Shown: positions 10,125 to 22,600, numbered from the stretch's first letter. The stretch is DNA of 64,000 nt from Candidatus Pantoea soli (GCF_007833795.1 NZ_CP032702.1:806001-870000), one strand, 5' to 3'. Translations and numbers: made by a program. Notes: generated from the sequence alone by a model not told the origin.

Positions 10125-10982
10125 TTGCTGAAGTCTCGTCTGATCACCGCGTTTATTTTAATTCCGCTGGTGATCGCTGCATTGTTCTGGTTACCGCTGT
10201 CCGGTTTTGCGATTACCACCATTATCATCTGCATGCTTGCCGCCTGGGAATGGGGGCAACTGGCAGGCATGGCAACGCGTCAGCAGCGTGTCTGGCTGGC
10301 GTTGCTGTGTGGTCTGCTGCTGGCGGGCATGCTGTTCTTCCTGCAACCCTATCAACGTAATCTGCATCAGTTCCAGGTGGAAGGCTCGCTCTGGGCCTCG
10401 CTGTGCTGGTGGATTGTCGCCCTGTTCCTGGTGCTGTTTTATCCGGCCTCGGCTGCGCTGTGGCGCGGCTCACGCCCGCTGCGACTGCTGTTTGGCATTC
10501 TTACCGTGGTACCGTTTTTCTGGGGTATGGTGGCGCTGCGTCAGTATCACTATGAGACCGACCACTTCGCCGGTGCCTGGTGGCTGCTGTTTGTGATGTT
10601 TCTGGTGTGGGGCGCGGATTCCGGCGCCTACATGTTCGGGCGCCTGTTCGGTAAGCATAAGCTGGCCCCGAAAGTCTCTCCGGGCAAAACCTGGGAAGGA
10701 TTTTTTGGCGGCCTGCTCTCTTCGGCGATTATCGCCTGGCTGTTCGCGCTGCTGGCGCCGCTGGCGGTTGCGCCGGGCACGCTGGTGATCTGCGCGGTGA
10801 TTGCCACGCTGGCTTCCGTGCTCGGCGACCTCACGGAAAGCATGTTCAAACGCGAAGCCGGTATTAAAGACAGCGGCAACCTGATCCCCGGTCACGGTGG
10901 CATTCTTGATCGCATTGACAGCCTGACTGCGGCGGTGCCGGTGTTTGCCTGCCTGTTGCTGCTGGTGTTCCGCACCCTCTGA
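10125..10982 (+). CDS. cdsA: Phosphatidate cytidylyltransferase (CDP-diacylglycerol synthase)
   Basis: CdsA (285 aa, the E. coli length) makes CDP-diacylglycerol from CTP and phosphatidate at the inner membrane, the branch point to all phospholipids. The start is TTG, as in E. coli, after CTGGGGGTAACC, giving MLKSRLITAFILIPLVIAAL. About eight hydrophobic segments are visible. The CDS signature near the C-terminus, SMFKREAGIKDSGNLIPGHG followed by GILDRIDSL, is intact. rseP follows 12 bp later. Confidence 0.98.
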   Translation: MLKSRLITAFILIPLVIAALFWLPLSGFAITTIIICMLAAWEWGQLAGMATRQQRVWLALLCGLLLAGMLFFLQPYQRNLHQFQVEGSLWASLCWWIVALFLVLFYPASAALWRGSRPLRLLFGILTVVPFFWGMVALRQYHYETDHFAGAWWLLFVMFLVWGADSGAYMFGRLFGKHKLAPKVSPGKTWEGFFGGLLSSAIIAWLFALLAPLAVAPGTLVICAVIATLASVLGDLTESMFKREAGIKDSGNLIPGHGGILDRIDSLTAAVPVFACLLLLVFRTL

Positions 10983-10994
10983 GGACAGGCGAAG

Positions 10995-12344
10995 ATGTTA
11001 AGCATACTCTGGAGTTTTGTCGCCTTTATCGTTGCGCTTGGCGTACTGATTACCGTGCACGAGTTCGGCCACTTCTGGGTGGCGCGGCGCTGCGGCGTGC
11101 GGGTTGAGCGCTTCTCCATTGGCTTCGGTAAAGCGCTGTGGCGCCGTCACGATCGTCAGGGCACGGAATACGTTATCGCGCTGATCCCGCTCGGCGGCTA
11201 TGTGAAGATGCTGGACGAACGCGTTGAGAGCGTACCAGCGGAGCTGCGCCACCAGGCCTTCAACAACAAAACCGTGCTGCAACGCGCCGCCATCATTGCT
11301 GCCGGGCCCATCGCCAACTTCATCTTTGCCATCTTCGCCTACTGGGTGGTGTTCATCCATGGCGTACCGGGCGTACGTCCGGTTGTCGGTGAAATTCTGA
11401 ACGGTTCCGTTGCTGCCGAAGCGCAAATTACGTCCGGCATGGAACTTAAAGCGGTTGACGGTATCGAAACGCCTGACTGGGATGCTGTGCGCATGGCGCT
11501 GATGGGTAAAATCGGTGACAAAAGTGCCACGCTGACCGTCTCGCAGTTTGGTGAACAGGCGACGCAGCAAAAGCAGGTTGATCTGCACGACTGGCAGTTC
11601 GAGCCAGACAAGCAGGATCCGGTAGTGGCGCTGGGCATTCGTCCGCGCGGGCCGCAGATTGAAACGACGCTGGCAGAAGTGCAGGCGAACTCACCGGCAA
11701 GCGCTGCCGGTTTGCAAGCCGGCGACAGGATCGTTAAAGTCGATGGTCAGCCTGTGACCCAGTGGCAGGCATTTGCCGCTCAGGTGCGCGATAATCCTGG
11801 CCATAACATGGCGCTGCAGGTGGAGCGCAACGGGGAACCGCTGGCGCTGACGCTGACGCCGGAAGCCAGACCAGGCAACAAGGCAGAGGGGTTCGCGGGA
11901 GTGATTCCACGCGTCATTCCACTGCCGGATGAGTACAAAACGGTAAAACAGTACGGACCTTTTGCCGCGATTGGCGAAGCCAGTGTCAAAACCTGGCAGC
12001 TGATGAAGCTGACGGTCTCCATGCTGGGCAAGCTGATTACCGGGGACGTAAAGCTGAATAACCTGAGCGGGCCAATTTCGATTGCGCAGGGCGCCGGGTT
12101 ATCCGCTGAGTACGGGTTGATTTATTACCTGATGTTCCTGGCGTTAATCAGCGTTAACCTGGGGATTATTAATCTGTTCCCCTTGCCGGTTTTAGATGGT
12201 GGACATCTGCTCTTTCTGGCGATCGAAAAGATCAAAGGGGGACCGGTGTCCGAGCGAGTTCAGGACTTCAGTTATCGCATTGGCTCAATACTGCTGGTGT
12301 TATTAATGGGGCTTGCACTTTTCAATGATTTCTCTCGTCTGTAA
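10995..12344 (+). CDS. rseP: Site-2 protease RseP (sigma-E pathway)
   Basis: RseP (449 aa) is an inner-membrane zinc metalloprotease that cuts RseA within the membrane after DegS, releasing sigma-E during envelope stress; it also clears signal peptides. The zinc motif HEFGH is at residues 22-26 in the first membrane helix, and the third ligand lies in the C-terminal LDGGH motif. Two PDZ domains lie between (roughly residues 115-310), the second starting near [20 protein letters not shown]. It lies directly upstream of bamA, and its coding sequence contains a candidate sigma-E promoter for that gene. Confidence 0.98.
   Translation: MLSILWSFVAFIVALGVLITVHEFGHFWVARRCGVRVERFSIGFGKALWRRHDRQGTEYVIALIPLGGYVKMLDERVESVPAELRHQAFNNKTVLQRAAIIAAGPIANFIFAIFAYWVVFIHGVPGVRPVVGEILNGSVAAEAQITSGMELKAVDGIETPDWDAVRMALMGKIGDKSATLTVSQFGEQATQQKQVDLHDWQFEPDKQDPVVALGIRPRGPQIETTLAEVQANSPASAAGLQAGDRIVKVDGQPVTQWQAFAAQVRDNPGHNMALQVERNGEPLALTLTPEARPGNKAEGFAGVIPRVIPLPDEYKTVKQYGPFAAIGEASVKTWQLMKLTVSMLGKLITGDVKLNNLSGPISIAQGAGLSAEYGLIYYLMFLALISVNLGIINLFPLPVLDGGHLLFLAIEKIKGGPVSERVQDFSYRIGSILLVLLMGLALFNDFSRL
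11441..11469 (+). promoter_or_regulatory. Candidate sigma-E promoter for bamA inside rseP
   Basis: GGAACTT, then 16 bp, then TCGAAA fits the sigma-E consensus (GGAACTT, 15-16 bp, TCNAA). In E. coli a sigma-E promoter for bamA is, as I recall, located at the corresponding point of rseP. The motif overlaps codons for [11 protein letters not shown], so conservation may partly reflect the protein. It would place bamA, skp and the lipid A genes under envelope-stress control. Confidence 0.5.
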
Positions 12345-12395
12345 CTGCCGGAACGCAGACAGGCGCGGGATGTGTTAGGAAAACGCATAACAACG

Positions 12396-14807
12396 ATGGC
12401 GATGAAAAAGTTGCTCATAGCGTCGCTGCTGTTCAGCAGCGCCACCGTTTACGGTGCAGACGATTTCGTAGTGAAGGACATTCATTTCGAAGGTCTCCAG
12501 CGAGTCGCCGTCGGCGCGGCTCTGCTCAGCATGCCGGTACGCGTCGGTGATACGGTGAATGATGATGACATCAGAAACACCATTCGTTCACTGTTCGCCA
12601 CCGGTAACTTTGAAGATGTTCAGGTTCTGCGCGACGGCACAACCCTGATTGTTCAGGTGAAAGAGCGTCCGACCATTGCCAGCATCACTTTCTCCGGTAA
12701 CAAAGCGGTGAAAGAAGACCAGCTGAAGCAGAACCTGGAGGCATCCGGCGTGCGCGTGGGCGAAGCGCTTGACCGCACCACGCTCTCAGCGATTGAGAAG
12801 GGCCTTGAAGACTTTTACTACAGCGTCGGTAAATACACCGCCAGCGTCAAAGCCATTGCGACGCCGCTGCCGCGTAACCGTGTTGATCTGAAATTCGTCT
12901 TCCAGGAAGGCGTTTCGGCCAAAATTCAGCAGATCAACATCGTTGGCAACAAAGCGTTCAGCTCGGATGAACTGATCTCCCGTTTCCAGCTGCGTGACGA
13001 AGTGCCGTGGTGGAACGTGGTTGGCGATCGTAAATACCAGAAACAGAAACTGGCAGGCGACCTCGAAACCCTGCGCAGCTTCTATCTGGATCGCGGTTAT
13101 GCGCGTTTCAACATTGATTCGACGCAGGTCAGCCTGACGCCGGATAAAAAGGGCATCTATATCACCGTTAACATCAACGAAGGCGATCAGTACAAGATTG
13201 CCGGCGTGATTGTGAACGGTAGCATGGCGGGCCATTCCGCAGAAATCGAACATCTGACGCAGATCCCGAGTGGCGAGCTGTACAACGGCACCAAAGTCAC
13301 CCAGATGGAAGATGACATTAAAAAACTGCTGGGTCGCTACGGCTATGCCTATCCGCGCGTGATGACGCAGCCGGAAATCAACGACGCAGACAAGACGGTC
13401 AAGCTGCACATTAATGTGGATGCCGGTAACCGCTACTACGTGCGTAAAGTGCGCTTTGAGGGTAACGACACCTCGAAAGATGCAGTGCTGCGTCGCGAAA
13501 TGCGTCAGATGGAAGGCGCATGGCTGGGCAGCGATCTGGTAGACCAGGGCAAAGAGCGTCTGAACCGCACCGGTTATTTTGAAACCGTGGATGTGGATAC
13601 GCAGCGCGTGCCAGGCTCACCCGATCAGGTTGACGTGGTGTACAAGGTTAAAGAGCGTAACACCGGTACCTTTAACTTTGGCGTGGGCTACGGCACCGAG
13701 AGTGGCGTCAGCTTCCAGGTGGGTGTCACCCAGGATAACTGGCTCGGCACCGGTAACACCGTTGGCATCAGCGGCACCAAAAACGATTATCAGACCTATG
13801 CCGAATTCTCACTGACCGATCCGTATTTCACGGTAGACGGCGTGAGTCTGGGCGGACGCGTCTTCTATAACGACTTCAAAGCGGATGACGCCGACCTCTC
13901 TGACTACACCAACAAAAGTTACGGTGTGGACGGGACGCTGGGCTTCCCGGTTAACGAGAACAACACGCTGCGCGTGGGCCTGGGTTATGTGCATAACGAC
14001 CTGTCCAATATGCGTCCGCAGGTGGCGATGTGGCGTTACCTGGATTCCGTTGGCCGTCATCAGGGGCTGAACAAAGACGGCGATTTCTCTGCCGACGACT
14101 TCACCTTCAACTACGGCTGGACGTACAACACGCTGGACCGCGGCTTCTTCCCGACGCGCGGTAACCGGACCAACCTGAACGGCAAAGTGACGATTCCGGG
14201 CTCCGACAACGCGTTCTACAAAGCGACGCTGGATACCCAGCAATACGTGCCGCTGAACCGTGACGGTACCTGGGTGGTGCTGGGCCGCGGCCGCGTCGGC
14301 TACGGCGACGGTATCGGCAGTAAAGAGATGCCGTTCTATGAGAACTTCTATGCAGGGGGTTCCAGCACGGTACGTGGCTTCCAGTCCAATACCATTGGTC
14401 CGAAAGCGGCTTATCTGAACGATCGTTCATCGACCTGTAACCTGACCGATCCTAACGGCATCTGTAAATCGGATGACGCGGTCGGCGGTAACGCCATGGC
14501 GATTGCCAGCCTTGAGCTGATCACGCCAACGCCATTCCTGAGCGAGAAGTATGCTAACTCAGTGCGTACGTCGGTATTTATGGATGCCGGTACGGTGTGG
14601 GATACCAAATGGCAGAACACCGCCGAAACCCGCGCGGCGGGCATCCCGGACTACAGCGATCCAAACAACATCCGCGTCTCTGCGGGTCTGGCGCTGCAGT
14701 GGATGTCACCGCTTGGACCACTGGTATTCTCCTACGCACAGCCAGTGAAGAAAGTTGAGGGAGATAAAGCAGAACAGTTCCAGTTTAACATTGGTAAAAC
14801 CTGGTAA
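12396..14807 (+). CDS. bamA: Outer membrane protein assembly factor BamA
   Basis: BamA (803 aa; E. coli 810) is the central beta-barrel of the BAM complex that folds outer-membrane proteins. The start at 12396 gives [20 protein letters not shown], a signal peptide cleaved before ADDF; an upstream in-frame ATG adds 8 unrelated residues. Five POTRA domains fill about residues 21-420, and the rest is a 16-strand barrel with the lock motif VRGFQSNT in loop 6. The protein ends ...FNIGKTW, with the C-terminal aromatic typical of outer-membrane proteins. Extracellular loop segments differ most from E. coli (for example around [17 protein letters not shown]), including a cysteine pair. skp follows. 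Confidence 0.99.
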   Translation: MAMKKLLIASLLFSSATVYGADDFVVKDIHFEGLQRVAVGAALLSMPVRVGDTVNDDDIRNTIRSLFATGNFEDVQVLRDGTTLIVQVKERPTIASITFSGNKAVKEDQLKQNLEASGVRVGEALDRTTLSAIEKGLEDFYYSVGKYTASVKAIATPLPRNRVDLKFVFQEGVSAKIQQINIVGNKAFSSDELISRFQLRDEVPWWNVVGDRKYQKQKLAGDLETLRSFYLDRGYARFNIDSTQVSLTPDKKGIYITVNINEGDQYKIAGVIVNGSMAGHSAEIEHLTQIPSGELYNGTKVTQMEDDIKKLLGRYGYAYPRVMTQPEINDADKTVKLHINVDAGNRYYVRKVRFEGNDTSKDAVLRREMRQMEGAWLGSDLVDQGKERLNRTGYFETVDVDTQRVPGSPDQVDVVYKVKERNTGTFNFGVGYGTESGVSFQVGVTQDNWLGTGNTVGISGTKNDYQTYAEFSLTDPYFTVDGVSLGGRVFYNDFKADDADLSDYTNKSYGVDGTLGFPVNENNTLRVGLGYVHNDLSNMRPQVAMWRYLDSVGRHQGLNKDGDFSADDFTFNYGWTYNTLDRGFFPTRGNRTNLNGKVTIPGSDNAFYKATLDTQQYVPLNRDGTWVVLGRGRVGYGDGIGSKEMPFYENFYAGGSSTVRGFQSNTIGPKAAYLNDRSSTCNLTDPNGICKSDDAVGGNAMAIASLELITPTPFLSEKYANSVRTSVFMDAGTVWDTKWQNTAETRAAGIPDYSDPNNIRVSAGLALQWMSPLGPLVFSYAQPVKKVEGDKAEQFQFNIGKTW

Positions 14808-14921
14808 TGTTCTGAGCACGGAAGCAGTATCGAAGTACGGCATCGCGCCTCAGCCAGCACGCTGGCCGGCCGATGCAAACACTGTGTCGCTGACACAAAC
14901 GTTGATGGTAAGGAGTTCATA

Positions 14922-15419
14922 GTGAAAAAGTTGTTGTGTGCCGCAGGTCTGGGTCTTGCTTTAGCGGTTTCCGCTGGCGTTCAGGCTGCTGACAAAATTG
15001 CAGTGGTAAACGTGTCCAGCATTTTCCAACAGTTACCGCAACGTGCGACCGTTGCTAAACAGCTGGAGAGCGAGTTCCAGGGCCGAGCGAACGACCTGCA
15101 GAGCCAGGAGCGCGATCTGCAGACCAAAATGCAGAAACTGCAGCGTGATGGTTCCACCATGAAGGCCAGCGAACGCAGCCGCATGGAAAAAGACATCATG
15201 GCGCAGCGTGAAGCGTTTTCCTCTAAAGCACAGGCTTTCGATCAGGATAACCGCCGTCGTCAGACCGAAGAGCGCAACAAACTGCTGAGCCGCATCCAGG
15301 ATGCTGTGAAGAAAGTTGCTGACAGCGAAGGTTATGACGTGGTAATTGACGCCAACGCGGTGGCTTACGCGTCTAACGCGAAAGACATTACTGCTGACGT
15401 GCTGAAACAGGTTAAATAA
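14922..15419 (+). CDS. skp: Periplasmic chaperone Skp (OmpH)
   Basis: Skp (165 aa; E. coli 161) is a trimeric periplasmic holdase that carries unfolded outer-membrane proteins to BAM. The start is GTG, as in E. coli, after AAGGAGTTCATA. The signal peptide [20 protein letters not shown] ends near QAA-DKIA. The middle is strongly helical and charged (about residues 50-130), forming the tentacles, and the ends form the trimerisation body. It precedes lpxD by three bases, in the usual bamA-skp-lpxD order. Confidence 0.97.
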   Translation: MKKLLCAAGLGLALAVSAGVQAADKIAVVNVSSIFQQLPQRATVAKQLESEFQGRANDLQSQERDLQTKMQKLQRDGSTMKASERSRMEKDIMAQREAFSSKAQAFDQDNRRRQTEERNKLLSRIQDAVKKVADSEGYDVVIDANAVAYASNAKDITADVLKQVK

Positions 15420-15422
15420 TCG

Positions 15423-16448
15423 ATGTCATCAATTCGACTGGCTGATTTAGCCCAGCAGTTGGATGCAGAATTGCACGGAGATGGCGATATCGCCATCTCC
15501 GGCATTGCTTCTATGCAATCCGCCACCCCTGGTCAAATCACTTTTCTTGCCAACAGCCGCTACCGCGAGCAGCTCGCAAACGTTCAGGCTTCAGCCGTGG
15601 TGCTGACGGAAGCGGATCTGGAGTGGTGTAAAACCGCCGCGCTGGTGGTGAAAAATCCTTACCTGACCTATGCCCGCATGGCACAACTACTGGACACCAC
15701 GCCGCAGCCCGCGCAAAATATCGCGCCCAGTGCGGTTATCGATGCGACGGCGAAGCTTGGCAACAACGTGTCTGTTGGCGCCAATGCGGTGATCGAATCC
15801 GGCGTTGAGCTGGGTGATAACGTGGTGATTGGCGCAGGCTGCTTCGTTGGGAAGCACACGCGCATTGGTCGCGGCTCACGCCTGTGGGCCAATGTGACCA
15901 TTTATCATGAGATCCAGATTGGTCAGGATTGTCTGATTCAGTCCGGCACCGTCATTGGTGCAGATGGTTTCGGGTATGCTAACGATCGCGGCAACTGGGT
16001 AAAGATTCCTCAGCTGGGCACGGTAGTGATTGGCGATCGGGTGGAAATTGGCGCCTGTACGACAATCGATCGCGGTGCACTTGATAACACTCTGATCGGC
16101 AATGGTGTTATCATTGACAACCAGTGTCAGATTGCCCACAACGTCGTGATTGGTGACAACACCGCGGTTGCGGGTGGTGTGATCATGGCGGGTAGCCTGA
16201 AGATTGGACGTTACTGTATGATTGGCGGTGCCAGCGTCATTAACGGCCATATGGAAATCTGTGACAAAGTGACCGTAACCGGCATGGGCATGGTAATGCG
16301 CCCCATCACAGAGCCTGGGGTATACTCATCGGGTATCCCGCTGCAACCCAACAAAACCTGGCGTAAAACGGCAGCGCTGGTGATGAACATCGATGACATG
16401 AGCAAACGCTTGAAAGCCATCGAACGCAAGGTCGGCAAAGACGACTAA
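15423..16448 (+). CDS. lpxD: UDP-3-O-(3-hydroxymyristoyl)glucosamine N-acyltransferase
   Basis: LpxD (341 aa, the E. coli length) adds the second hydroxyacyl chain in lipid A synthesis. The N-terminal uridine-binding domain [20 protein letters not shown] is followed by a long left-handed beta-helix of hexapeptide repeats (about residues 100-290; for example [18 protein letters not shown]). The catalytic histidine lies in [13 protein letters not shown] near residue 240. A C-terminal helix follows. It is separated from fabZ by 193 bp. Confidence 0.98.
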   Translation: MSSIRLADLAQQLDAELHGDGDIAISGIASMQSATPGQITFLANSRYREQLANVQASAVVLTEADLEWCKTAALVVKNPYLTYARMAQLLDTTPQPAQNIAPSAVIDATAKLGNNVSVGANAVIESGVELGDNVVIGAGCFVGKHTRIGRGSRLWANVTIYHEIQIGQDCLIQSGTVIGADGFGYANDRGNWVKIPQLGTVVIGDRVEIGACTTIDRGALDNTLIGNGVIIDNQCQIAHNVVIGDNTAVAGGVIMAGSLKIGRYCMIGGASVINGHMEICDKVTVTGMGMVMRPITEPGVYSSGIPLQPNKTWRKTAALVMNIDDMSKRLKAIERKVGKDD

Positions 16449-16564
16449 GCACACACCACGTTACCCGCTTTCATAAAAAAGCAGCATACCTCTCTGCGCT
16501 GCCGGCCATGCCGGTAAAGAGCAGCAGGTATCAAAGGTAAGTGAAACGCCACTGAACTGATTTG

Positions 16565-16599
16565 CGGCCTGCGAATGATCATTTGATCGGTGCAGGCCG
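16565..16599 (+). other. Stem-loop upstream of fabZ
   Basis: Perfect 8-bp arms CGGCCTGC and GCAGGCCG enclose a 19-base loop that itself contains an ATGATC/GATCAT self-complementary core. It lies 40 bp before fabZ and lacks a T-run, so an mRNA structure or processing site is more likely than a terminator. No gene is seen in the 193-bp gap. Confidence 0.4.
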
Positions 16600-16641
16600 T
16601 GTTATTGTTGCCATCAGATTTTTTAGGACAGGAAGAGTATT

Positions 16642-17097
16642 TTGACAACTGAAACGCATACTCTGAAAATTGAAGAGATTTTAGAACTGCTGCCGCACCG
16701 CTATCCGTTTTTGCTGGTTGATCGCGTGCTGGAATTTGAAGAGCACAAATATCTGCGTGCGGTGAAGAACGTTTCTGTTAATGAACCGTTTTTCCAGGGG
16801 CATTTCCCTGGTAAACCGATTTTCCCAGGCGTTCTGATTCTGGAAGCGATGGCGCAGGCAACCGGTATTCTGGCGTTCAAAAGCGTCGGCAAACTGGAGC
16901 CGGGTGAGCTCTACTACTTTGCCGGTATCGACGAAGCGCGCTTCAAGCGTCCCGTTGTACCAGGCGATCAGATGATCATGGAAGTGACCTTTGAGAAAAC
17001 CCGTCGCGGACTGACGCGTTTCAAAGGTGTTGCGACCGTTGACGGCAAAATTGTCTGTGAAGCGACCATGATGTGTGCCCGTAGCCGGGAGGCATAA
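16642..17097 (+). CDS. fabZ: 3-hydroxyacyl-[ACP] dehydratase FabZ
   Basis: FabZ (151 aa, the E. coli length) dehydrates 3-hydroxyacyl-ACP in fatty-acid elongation; its substrate 3-hydroxymyristoyl-ACP is shared with LpxA and LpxD. The start is TTG, as in E. coli, after AGGACAGGAAGAGTATT. The hot-dog-fold catalytic pair His54 and Glu68 sits in [20 protein letters not shown]. lpxA starts 3 bp after the stop, so the two compete for substrate from one transcript. Confidence 0.98.
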   Translation: MTTETHTLKIEEILELLPHRYPFLLVDRVLEFEEHKYLRAVKNVSVNEPFFQGHFPGKPIFPGVLILEAMAQATGILAFKSVGKLEPGELYYFAGIDEARFKRPVVPGDQMIMEVTFEKTRRGLTRFKGVATVDGKIVCEATMMCARSREA

Positions 17098-17100
17098 TTA

Positions 17101-17889
17101 GTGATTGATTCAACCGCCATTATTCATCCGACGTCCATCATCGAAGACGGTGCCGTTATTGGTGCCAATGTTCATATCGGCCCGTTCTGCATTGTCGGCG
17201 CTAACGTGGAGATTGGTGAAGGGACGGTGCTCAAATCACACGTTGTGGTGAATGGCCACACGCGTATTGGCAAAGATAATCAGATTTATCAGTTCGTCTC
17301 GATTGGCGAAGTGAATCAGGATCTGAAATACGCCGGTGAACCTACCCGCGTGGAAGTGGGCGACCGCAACCGCATCCGTGAAAGCGTCACCATCCACCGC
17401 GGCACCACGCAGGGCGGTAACCTGACGAAAGTCGGCAGCGACAACCTCCTGATGGTAAACGCACACGTGGCGCATGACTGCGTGATCGGCAATCGCTGTA
17501 TTCTGGCGAACAACGCGACGTTGGGTGGCCACGTCACCCTTGATGATTTTGCCATCATAGGCGGGATGACGGCGGTGCATCAGTGGTGCACCATTGGTGC
17601 CCACGTGATGGTTGGCGGTTGTTCCGGCGTGGCGCAGGACGTTCCGCCGTATGTGATTGCCCAGGGCAACCATGCCACGCCGTTTGGTGTGAACATCGAA
17701 GGCCTGAAGCGCCGCGGTTTCAGCAAAGAGGCGCTGCACGCGATTCGTAACGCCTACAAACTGCTGTACCGCAGCGGCAAAACGCTGGATGAAGTGAAGC
17801 CGGAGATCGAAGCGCTGGCGCAGGAACACAGCGAAGTGCAGCCTTTCTACGACTTCTTTGCCCGTTCTACCCGTGGATTGATTCGATAA
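17101..17889 (+). CDS. lpxA: UDP-N-acetylglucosamine O-acyltransferase
   Basis: LpxA (262 aa, the E. coli length) catalyses the first step of lipid A synthesis in the cytoplasm, putting 3-hydroxymyristate on UDP-GlcNAc. The start is GTG, as in E. coli. Hexapeptide repeats form the left-handed beta-helix (residues 1-190), and the catalytic base His125 is in [13 protein letters not shown]. The C-terminal helical domain ends [11 protein letters not shown]. It is spaced 3 bp from both fabZ and lpxB. Confidence 0.99.
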   Translation: MIDSTAIIHPTSIIEDGAVIGANVHIGPFCIVGANVEIGEGTVLKSHVVVNGHTRIGKDNQIYQFVSIGEVNQDLKYAGEPTRVEVGDRNRIRESVTIHRGTTQGGNLTKVGSDNLLMVNAHVAHDCVIGNRCILANNATLGGHVTLDDFAIIGGMTAVHQWCTIGAHVMVGGCSGVAQDVPPYVIAQGNHATPFGVNIEGLKRRGFSKEALHAIRNAYKLLYRSGKTLDEVKPEIEALAQEHSEVQPFYDFFARSTRGLIR

Positions 17890-17892
17890 TTC

Positions 17893-19041
17893 ATGTCAGC
17901 GCGTCCCTTAACGTTTGCCCTGGTCGCCGGAGAAACCTCCGGCGATATTCTTGGTGCCGGTCTCATTCGGGCGCTGAAAGCGCGTCATCCGGATGCCCGC
18001 TTTGTTGGCGTGGCCGGCCCGCTGATGCAGGCGGAAGGCTGCGAAGCCTGGTATGAAATGGAAGAGCTGGCGGTGATGGGCATTGTTGAGGTGCTCGGAC
18101 GTCTGCGGCGCTTACTGCATATCCGCAAAACTTTAACCCGGCGTTTCATCGCGCTGCAGCCGGACGTGTTTGTCGGTATTGACGCGCCCGACTTCAATAT
18201 CACGCTTGAGGGCAACCTTAAGCGGGCGGGAATTCGTACCGTGCACTATGTCAGTCCTTCAGTGTGGGCCTGGCGTCAGAAGCGCGTGTTTAAAATCGGC
18301 CGCAACACGAACATGGTGCTGGCGTTTCTGCCGTTTGAAAAAGCCTTTTACGATCGCTTCAATGTGCCGTGCCGCTTTATCGGTCATACCATGGCGGATG
18401 CGATGCCGCTGCAGCCTGATAAACCGGCGGCGCGCCGGGAATTAGGCATTGCCGATGACGCCCTCTGTCTCGGCCTGCTGCCCGGCAGCCGCGGTGCCGA
18501 AGTGGAGATGCTCAGCGCGGACTTTCTGCGCGCCGCGCAGCTGCTGCGTCAGCGCTATCCGGCGCTGGAGATAGTGGTGCCGCTGGTCAATCCCCGCCGT
18601 CGCGCGCAGTTTGAACAAATCAAAGCGGAGGTGGCCCCGGAGTTGCCGATGCATCTGCTGGATGGCAAAGGCCGCCAGGCGATGATTGCCAGCGACGCGG
18701 CGATTCTGGCATCGGGTACCGCCGCGCTGGAGTGCATGCTGGCAAAATGTCCGATGGTGGTCGGCTATCGCATGAAGCCCTTTACTTTCTGGCTGGCGAA
18801 GCGTCTGGTCAAAACGCCGTATGTTTCGCTGCCTAATCTGCTGGCCGGGCGCGAACTGGTGCCCGAGCTGTTGCAGGAGGCATGCCAGCCGCAGGCGCTG
18901 GCAGCGGCACTGGAGCCGTTGCTGCATGCGGGTCCGGCGCGCGAGGCGCTACTGAATACCTTTACTGAACTGCACCAGCAGATCCGCTGGAATGCCGATG
19001 AGCAGGCCGCGGATGCGGTGCTGGAGATCGCCCATGGCTGA
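17893..19041 (+). CDS. lpxB: Lipid A disaccharide synthase
   Basis: LpxB (382 aa) joins UDP-diacylglucosamine and lipid X into the disaccharide core of lipid A. It is a GT19 family peripheral membrane glycosyltransferase. Signatures include [17 protein letters not shown] at the N-terminus, [32 protein letters not shown] and [14 protein letters not shown]. The last 8 bp overlap rnhB (ATGGCTGA), indicating translational coupling in fabZ-lpxA-lpxB-rnhB-dnaE. Confidence 0.98.
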   Translation: MSARPLTFALVAGETSGDILGAGLIRALKARHPDARFVGVAGPLMQAEGCEAWYEMEELAVMGIVEVLGRLRRLLHIRKTLTRRFIALQPDVFVGIDAPDFNITLEGNLKRAGIRTVHYVSPSVWAWRQKRVFKIGRNTNMVLAFLPFEKAFYDRFNVPCRFIGHTMADAMPLQPDKPAARRELGIADDALCLGLLPGSRGAEVEMLSADFLRAAQLLRQRYPALEIVVPLVNPRRRAQFEQIKAEVAPELPMHLLDGKGRQAMIASDAAILASGTAALECMLAKCPMVVGYRMKPFTFWLAKRLVKTPYVSLPNLLAGRELVPELLQEACQPQALAAALEPLLHAGPAREALLNTFTELHQQIRWNADEQAADAVLEIAHG

Positions 19042-19660
19042 GTTTATCTACCCCGAAGCCCGCCTGATTGCCGGCGTGGACGAAGTCGGACGCGGCCCGT
19101 TAGTCGGGGCGGTGGTCACGGCGGCGGTGATTCTCGATCCGGCTCAACCGATTGCCGGTCTGGCGGATTCTAAAAAGCTGTCGGAAAAGCGCCGCCTGGC
19201 GCTGTATGACGAAATCAAAGAGAAAGCGCTGGCCTGGAGTCTGGGCCGCGCCGAGCCGGAAGAGATCGACCGGCTGAATATTCTGCACGCGACAATGCTG
19301 GCGATGCAGCGCGCGGTGGCCGGATTAGCCATCGTGCCGGATTTTGTCCTGATTGATGGCAATCGCTGTCCGGCCCTGCCGATGCCGTCCCGCGCGGTGG
19401 TGAAGGGCGATAGCCTGGTGCGTGAAATCAGCGCGGCCTCTATCCTTGCCAAAGTGACGCGCGACCGCGAAATGGCAGAGCTGGATCTGCTGTTCCCGGC
19501 CTACGGCTTTGCGCAGCACAAAGGCTATCCGACAGCGCTGCACATGGAAAAACTGTCCCTGCTGGGGGCCACTCCTCATCACCGCCGCAGCTTTGCGCCG
19601 GTGCGTAATGCCCTGATTGATGCTGACGTGCTGACGGCACAACAGATAACGACGCTTTAA
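19034..19660 (+). CDS. rnhB: Ribonuclease HII
   Basis: RNase HII (208 aa) nicks RNA-DNA hybrids at single ribonucleotides, starting ribonucleotide excision repair. The start at 19034 gives [20 protein letters not shown], with catalytic Asp16 and Glu17 in DEVGRG; an upstream in-frame ATG lies inside lpxB and was rejected. Other conserved parts are SKKLSEKRR and [12 protein letters not shown]. dnaE follows 31 bp downstream. Confidence 0.97.
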   Translation: MAEFIYPEARLIAGVDEVGRGPLVGAVVTAAVILDPAQPIAGLADSKKLSEKRRLALYDEIKEKALAWSLGRAEPEEIDRLNILHATMLAMQRAVAGLAIVPDFVLIDGNRCPALPMPSRAVVKGDSLVREISAASILAKVTRDREMAELDLLFPAYGFAQHKGYPTALHMEKLSLLGATPHHRRSFAPVRNALIDADVLTAQQITTL

Positions 19661-19691
19661 TAGCCTGACGCTGTTTTAACCGGAAACTGAT

Positions 19692-22600
19692 ATGGCTGAA
19701 CCCCGTTTTATACATCTGCGCGTGCATAGCGACTATTCCATGGTGGATGGCCTGGCGAAAACCGGGCCGCTGGTGAAAAAGGCCGCGGCGCTGGGCATGC
19801 CCGCGCTCGCCATCACCGACTACACCAACCTGTGCGGGCTGGTGCGCTTTTACGGCAGCGCGCACAGCGCCGGCATTAAGCCAATTATTGGCGCCGATTT
19901 CCAGGTGGCCAGCGAGCTGATGGGCGATGAGCTGACGCAGCTGACCGTGCTGGCGGCCAATAACACCGGCTATCAGAACCTGACGCTGCTGATTTCGCGC
20001 GCCTATCAGCGCGGTTACGGCATCGCCGGGCCGATCATCGATCGTGACTGGCTGATCGAGCTGGGTGAAGGCCTGATTTTGCTGTCAGGCGGCCGGCGCG
20101 GCGATGTCGGCCGCAGCCTGCTGCGCGGCAACAGCGCCCTGGTGGCGCAGTGCTTAAGCTTCTACCAGCAGCATTTTCCGCAGCGCTATTACCTTGAGCT
20201 GATACGCACCGGGCGCCCTGACGAAGAGGCCTATCTGCATGCGGCGGTTGAACTGGCAATTGCGGAAGGCGTGCCGGTGGTAGCGACCAACGAAGTCTGC
20301 TTCCTGAATGCAGAAGATTTTGACGCGCACGAAATCCGCGTTGCCATCCATGACGGCTATACGCTCGACGACCCGAAACGGCCGCGCAACTACAGTCCTC
20401 AGCAATATATGCGCAGCGAAGAGGAGATGTGCGAGCTGTTTTCGGACATCCCGGAAGCGCTGGAAAACAGCGTAGAGATTGCTAAGCGTTGTAACGTCAC
20501 GGTGCGCCTTGGCGAATACTTCCTGCCGCAGTTCCCCACCGGCGATATGAGCACCGAAGACTTCCTGGTGATGAAATCACGTGAAGGGCTGGAGGAGCGT
20601 CTGGCCTTTCTGTTCCCGGATGAAGCGGAGCGCGCGCAGAAGCGACCGGCCTATGACGAGCGTCTGGAGGTCGAGCTTAACGTCATCAACCAGATGGGGT
20701 TCCCGGGCTACTTCCTGATCGTGATGGAGTTTATTCAGTGGTCGAAGGATAACGGTATTCCGGTCGGTCCGGGCCGTGGTTCCGGTGCCGGTTCGCTGGT
20801 GGCCTATGCGCTGAAAATCACCGATCTTGACCCGCTGGAGTTTGACCTGCTGTTCGAACGTTTCCTGAACCCGGAACGCGTCTCGATGCCTGACTTCGAC
20901 GTCGATTTCTGCATGGAAAAACGCGACCAGGTGATCGATCACGTGGCCGAGATGTACGGGCGTGACGCGGTGTCGCAAATCATCACCTTCGGCACCATGG
21001 CGGCAAAAGCGGTCATCCGCGACGTGGGCCGCGTGCTTGGCCACCCGTACGGATTTGTCGATCGCATCTCCAAGCTGATCCCACCCGATCCGGGGATGAC
21101 GCTGGAAAAAGCCTTCCAGGCTGAGCCACAGCTGCCGGAGATTTATGAGGCGGACGAAGAGGTTAAAGCGCTGATCGACATGGCGCGCAAGCTGGAAGGG
21201 GTAACGCGTAACGCCGGCAAACACGCCGGGGGCGTGGTGATCGCGCCGACCAAAATTACCGATTTTGCGCCGCTGTACTGCGACGAAAATGGCCAGTTCC
21301 CGGTGACGCAGTTCGACAAGAATGACGTGGAATATGCCGGGCTGGTGAAGTTTGACTTCCTTGGACTGCGCACGCTCACCATCATCGACTGGGCGCTGAA
21401 GATGATCAACCCGCGGCGCGAAAAGCAGGGGCTGCCGCCGATCGATATCGCCGCTATCCCGCTTGACGATAAAAAAAGCTTCGACATGCTGCAGCGTTCG
21501 GAAACCACCGCGGTGTTCCAGCTGGAATCGCGCGGTATGAAGGATCTGATCAAACGCCTGAAGCCGGACTGCTTTGAGGACATGATCGCTCTGGTGGCGC
21601 TGTTCCGGCCCGGCCCGCTGCAGTCAGGTATGGTGGATAACTTTATCGACCGTAAACACGGGCGGGAGGAGATCTCCTATCCGGATATTCAGTGGCAGCA
21701 TGAAAGCCTGAAACCGGTACTGGAACCTACCTACGGCATCATTCTGTATCAGGAACAGGTGATGCAGATTGCGCAGGTGCTCTCCGGCTATACGCTGGGT
21801 GGCGCAGACATGCTGCGCCGCGCCATGGGGAAAAAGAAGCCGGAAGAGATGGCCAAGCAGCGTTCCGTGTTCCAGGAAGGCGCCGAACGCATGGGCATCG
21901 ACGGCGAGCTGTCGATGAAAATCTTCGACCTGGTGGAGAAGTTCGCGGGCTACGGCTTTAACAAATCACACTCTGCGGCGTATGCGCTGGTTTCCTATCA
22001 GACGCTGTGGCTGAAAGCGCACTATCCGGCAGAGTTCATGGCCGCGGTGATGACTGCGGATATGGATAACACCGAGAAAGTGGTCGGGCTGGTGGACGAG
22101 TGCTGGCGCATGGGCCTGAAAGTGCTGCCGCCGGACATCAATTCCGGGCTCTATCCGTTCCACGTCAATGACGACGGCGAGATTGTCTATGGCATCGGCG
22201 CCATCAAAGGCGTGGGCGAAGGGCCGATTGAGGCCATTCTCGAAGCGCGTAATCAGGGCGGCTACTTTAAAGAGCTGTTTGATCTCTGCGCCCGGACCGA
22301 CACCAAAAAGATCAACCGTCGCGTGATGGAAAAGCTGATCATGTCGGGGGCATTCGATCGGCTGGGGCCGCATCGTGCCGCGCTAATGAGCGCGCTGGGT
22401 GATGCGCTGAAGGCCGCCGATCAGCACGCCAAAGCCGAAGCCACAGGCCAGGCCGATATGTTCGGCGTGCTGGCGGAAGAGCCGGAGCAGGTTGAGCAAT
22501 CCTACGCGGCGATTACGCCGTGGCCGGAGCAGGTGCAGCTGGACGGCGAGCGCGAAACGCTGGGGCTCTACCTCACCGGCCATCCCATCAACCAGTATCT

